NCBI GenBank assembly: GCA_009602725.1
Contig: WELB01000164.1
Span: 25,922 to 43,919, forward strand
Length of the DNA stretch: 17,998 nucleotides
Direction: 5' to 3'
DNA from: Spirogloea muscicola
Lineage: Eukaryota; Streptophyta; Zygnematophyceae; Spirogloeales; Spirogloeaceae
The notes beneath the pieces were generated by a model. It was given only the letters and a program-made list of their open reading frames with translations, was not told where the DNA came from and ran no database searches. The translations under genes and the position numbers were made by a program. Positions 17,100 to 17,998 of the stretch are shown piece by piece (within the stretch, counting starts at the first letter, position 1; each line of letters starts with the position of its first letter).

Positions 17100-17800
17100 G
17101 CTCTCAAAGGGAGAGAAGTGCTCGCCCATAGAGAAGAGGGCTGGCAAAGCCAGCCCAAAAAGAATAGACAATGTCCAAAGCCAAAGAAAGAGGAGCCAAA
17201 GAGGACTCCCCAAACGCGACAACGCACTAGGGAAGAGAGAAGAGCTCGCCCTTAGGGAAGCTCATTACCCTCGAGTGAGCAACATCAGGTCGGAGTAGCT
17301 CGTTGCAGGGCAGGAGGCACTCAGCCGAGACCCAGTGGCAGCGGCCAGAGCACGTCCTGCTCGCGTGTGGACGGCGTGGGCAAGGGATCGTAGGAACGAT
17401 ACCGCCATGCGCATGCGGAAGGCCTGGGCTAACGAACCGGCGGCGTTGAAGCCGGGCAGCGCCCCTGGCAGACCCGGCCGCCGGTCAGTGGCCTGACGGG
17501 CAAGCCGCTGGAGGAGATCCAGCCAGCGGCTGCCGAAAGCCCCGTGAGCGTCGATCGCCAGGGCCGCGAATTCGTCACCAACCGTGTCGTCGGCCTCCAT
17601 AAACACCCCCTGCATACCATCGCGCAGGAGATCATGGGAGCCCGGTCCGCTCGCCCCCGTGCGCGCAACGGAGCATGTGCGCGGCCAGCTCCGCAGGGTC
17701 GGCGTGACGGGCGCCGCACTCGCACTGAGTGACGCCCACGAGGCAGGGAGGGAGGAGGCCCAAGAGTCGATGGACCGCCGTCCTGTCGAAAGAAGAGCTC
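17100..17800 (-). mobile_element. LINE-like element C-terminal part, best preserved copy on the right
   Basis: On the minus strand the region reads LVGVTQCECGARHADPAEL and HMLRC, then in a shifted frame SHDLLRDGMQGVFMEADDTV, GDEFAALAIDAHGAFGSRWL, FNAAGSLAQAFRMRMAV, SLAHAVHTRAGRALAAATGS and TSYSDLMLLTRG, ending at the TAA at 17271-17273. The Cys-x-Cys and His-x3-Cys residues look intact. One shift lies between the Cys-rich part and the HDLLRD helix. About 120 bases after the stop, in element orientation, is the GGGCTGGC stem-loop (17137-17165). The protein family is a LINE-type reverse transcriptase C-terminus. The polymerase core is not in the window. Confidence 0.75.
17137..17165 (-). repeat. 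GGGCTGGC stem-loop motif after the right-hand element copy
   Basis: On the minus strand: ATTCTTTTTGGGCTGGC, TTT, GCCAGCCC. It is the best-paired copy, with an eight-base perfect stem. Confidence 0.7.
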
Positions 17801-17824
17801 GCCTACAGAGAAGAAAAGATCGTG

Positions 17825-17998
17825 TATTAGAAAGAAATGTAGGCCAAATGGCCAGGTACAAAGGCAAGCACATCTAAAAATCTACATAACCTACAGCAGA
17901 TTGACCCGCTCAATAACCACGGGTCAAAACATAAAGGTCACTACTCGATGCATGAATACTAGATGCCAGGAACGGAGCCCTTCTGCCACCTACTAGAG
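17825..17998 (-). mobile_element. 3' end of another LINE-like element copy (reaches the edge)
   Basis: The minus strand reads SSDLYVLTRGY with TGA near 17910, then GCGGGTCAATCTGCTG and CTTGCCTTTGTACCTGGCC, matching the element ends at 15825-16015 and 16385-16535. It precedes, in element orientation, the copy at 17100-17800, so two copies lie in tandem. Confidence 0.55.

Overview
This window is nuclear DNA of a green plant lineage, probably a streptophyte or other green alga or an early land plant. I cannot name the species. The evidence is one spliced gene with about 22 GT-AG introns, a protein clearly belonging to the plant RST1 / animal focadhesin family, plant-type telomere motifs (CCCTAAA) inside and beside the gene, and fragments of a LINE-like retroelement with a typical C-terminal zinc-binding motif. 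There is no bacterial gene organisation.

Layout. Positions 1-3300 are a graveyard of LINE-like reverse-transcriptase C-terminal fragments in both orientations, with short stem-loop repeats, a 65-base inverted duplication and microsatellites. Positions 3520-14918 (minus strand) hold one large gene, RST1. I traced it as about 23 exons encoding roughly 1,950-2,000 residues, by matching GT-AG borders, intron phase and recalled family motifs. Just upstream of its start codon (14951-15012) is a cluster of degenerate telo-boxes. Positions 15013-15830 hold no recognisable gene, only weak minus-strand coding-like stretches. Positions 15800-17998 are again repeats: 3' ends of the same retroelement family arranged as an inverted repeat of nearly 500 bases per arm, followed by a longer minus-strand copy of the element C-terminus.

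Function. In Arabidopsis, RST1 is a HEAT-repeat-like protein that works with RIPR to connect the cytoplasmic RNA exosome to the Ski complex, and its loss affects cuticular wax and embryo development through small-RNA side effects. The copy here looks conserved along its whole length. The exception is an apparent frameshift near 4283, which may be an assembly error or a real lesion. Most multi-exon coordinates are inferred without transcripts. Borders from exon 7 to exon 14 and from exon 19 to exon 21 are the best supported, while the last junction (about 3844-4160) is unresolved.
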